Source: Sulfitobacter sp. | Lineage (GTDB): Bacteria > Pseudomonadota > Alphaproteobacteria > Rhodobacterales > Rhodobacteraceae | Assembly (NCBI GenBank): GCA_026421135.1 | Contig: JAPKCR010000084.1 | Coordinates: forward strand, 1 to 7,677 | Direction of reading: 5' to 3' | Length of the DNA stretch: 7,677 nt | Shown here: positions 6,588-7,677 of the stretch, piece by piece | Layout of the letters: each line of letters opens with the position of its first letter | Position numbering within the stretch: position 1 is the first letter of the stretch | Program-made: the position numbers and the translations under genes | The notes under the pieces: generated by a model | Told to the model about the DNA's origin: nothing | The model's database searches: none | Seen by the model: the letters and a program-made list of their open reading frames with translations, nothing else

Positions 6588-7677
6588 TTATTCAGGTGAA
6601 GACGAAAGATTTTTCTTCCGCACGCGTTTTAGCGCTGCTTCGGTAAAGACGCGCAGCCCCAGATCAGGGCGGTAGCCGTGGATTTCGCTGACATCCAGGG
6701 CGCGCATGAACGACAGAATTTCTTGGCTGACGACCTGTCCGGGAACAAGGATCGGAAAGCCGGGCGGATAGGGGATGATAAAGCTGGCTGAGACGACCGT
6801 TTTACCTGCATCCATGGCCTCGCGCAGGGTGCCATTCAGGTCCAGATAGTCGGTATTCTTTTCATCATAAGCAAGGAAGAACGCGGTTCGGATATCCCCC
6901 TCCGACGTTACGCTATCGGTGCGAAATGAATCGTGAAAGCGACTGAAGTCGGGCAAAGGCGGATAGTTTTCCATCAGGTTCGATACGCGATTGTCAAACG
7001 AGCGGCGTTCCATCTTGCTTGCGTCATCCAACAGATCATCCAGCGATTTGGCGATCTCCACCAGCACTTCGATTAGATAGGCGACGCTTGAGCGTGTGGT
7101 GCCGATGTTGGTCATGAACAGAACGGTGTTGCGCGATGTCTTGTTGATCTGGATGCCGTACTTGTCCATCAGGATATCGGTCTTGAACGTGTCGCCGTCC
7201 CAGCCCGTGCCGCCGACCAACAACGTGACGCGGCTGGCATCCAAAACGAACTGGTCTTTCTCCCAGCAGTCCCACATGTCGGTCCAGCCCTGTTGTTGAT
7301 CGTAATAACTGGTGACACCGCTTTCGCGATATTCTTCAGGTATCATATCACCGGCGGTTAGCACCTTGAAATACTTGCTGAGCAAAGGGTGGTCGGCAAT
7401 TGCGCGACGCATCGAAAGGGCCGCTTCGATCTGGCGCTGGACAAATTCAAAGCCTTCCAGTTCGACCTGACGCCGCCCCACATCCAAAGACGCGATGATC
7501 TGATAGTTCGGAGAAGTCGACGTGTGGGTCATATAGGCTTCGTGGAACGACTGTTCCACCTCGCCTTTGAAGTCCTGATCGTTGACGTGGATCATTGACC
7601 CCTGCCGTAGAGATGTCAGCGTTTTGTGAGTTGATTGCGTTGTATAGACCCGTACCCGTGATTTTGGGGGCGGGATC
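6588..7677 (-). CDS. Orn/Lys/Arg decarboxylase, C-terminal half (N-terminus beyond window edge)
   Basis: The frame is open from the right edge to TAA at 6588, giving 362 residues; the ATG at 7595 is internal and is not the start. The first residues read RVYTTQSTHKTLTSLRQGSM (9-28), the PLP-binding segment of fold-type I Orn/Lys/Arg decarboxylases, with the Schiff-base lysine at K18 of the fragment (codon 7625-7623). FHEAYMTHTSTSPNYQI (44-60) and IIPYPPGFPILVPGQ (300-314) are two more signature stretches found in E. coli LdcI and AdiA. From the lysine to the C-terminus there are about 345 residues, as in LdcI, so the C-terminal domain is full length and roughly 350 or more residues lie outside the window. 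The enzyme removes CO2 from a basic amino acid in the cytoplasm to give cadaverine, putrescine or agmatine, but I cannot decide which. It is probably the first of the four clustered genes seen here. Biosynthetic polyamine supply or acid-stress decarboxylation are the usual roles. Confidence 0.93.
   Translation of the reverse strand, partial: IPPPKSRVRVYTTQSTHKTLTSLRQGSMIHVNDQDFKGEVEQSFHEAYMTHTSTSPNYQIIASLDVGRRQVELEGFEFVQRQIEAALSMRRAIADHPLLSKYFKVLTAGDMIPEEYRESGVTSYYDQQQGWTDMWDCWEKDQFVLDASRVTLLVGGTGWDGDTFKTDILMDKYGIQINKTSRNTVLFMTNIGTTRSSVAYLIEVLVEIAKSLDDLLDDASKMERRSFDNRVSNLMENYPPLPDFSRFHDSFRTDSVTSEGDIRTAFFLAYDEKNTDYLDLNGTLREAMDAGKTVVSASFIIPYPPGFPILVPGQVVSQEILSFMRALDVSEIHGYRPDLGLRVFTEAALKRVRKKNLSSSPE

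Noticed and set aside
6588..7595. A complete 335-residue gene starting at ATG 7595
   Set aside because: The frame stays open to the right edge and the residues before this Met include the QSTHK PLP-lysine motif, so the Met is internal to a longer decarboxylase.
1..7677. Functional link between the Pqi block and the amine cluster
   Set aside because: They are separated by a terminator and a dead gene, and membrane lipid transport has no evident tie to amine chemistry; the same strand alone is not evidence.
1..7677. CRISPR array, tRNA/rRNA genes, insertion sequence or phage genes
   Set aside because: No spaced direct repeats, tRNA-like folds, transposase motifs or terminal inverted repeats were seen.

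Overview
This window looks like chromosomal DNA of an alphaproteobacterium. A marine Rhodobacterales (Roseobacter-group) organism is my best guess, judged only from the style of the proteins, the split pqiA genes and the moderate GC content; I could not test it by a search. Every intact gene lies on the minus strand, so transcription runs from high to low coordinates. Two gene groups are separated by about 310 bases that hold a dead gene remnant and a terminator.

Right block (7677 down to 2775): four closely packed genes that look like one operon. They are the C-terminal half of an Orn/Lys/Arg decarboxylase (cut by the right edge, but including its PLP lysine), an ATP-grasp ligase of unassigned specificity, a C45-type self-processing Ntn hydrolase/acyltransferase, and a class III PLP aminotransferase. 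The gaps are 17, 18 and 22 nt, and each downstream gene has a good Shine-Dalgarno. The set of activities (make an amine, form an amide with ATP, break or transfer an amide, transaminate) suggests a pathway in which a decarboxylation-derived amine is acylated, remodelled and deacylated. No pathway known to me has exactly this gene set, so it is the strongest candidate for an undescribed system. The substrate cannot be read from sequence.

Middle (2465-2774): on the plus strand lies the C-terminal remnant of a DJ-1/PfpI-family gene with an in-frame TAG and no N-terminal part. A 12-bp-stem hairpin follows it, placed to end both the remnant and the convergent aminotransferase operon.

Left block (2464 down to 1): a Pqi envelope lipid-transport operon. 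PqiA is encoded as two overlapping half-size genes, followed one base later by pqiB, an MCE-domain protein that runs off the left edge. These proteins should form an inner-membrane-anchored system for moving lipids across the periplasm. I see no functional link between the two blocks.
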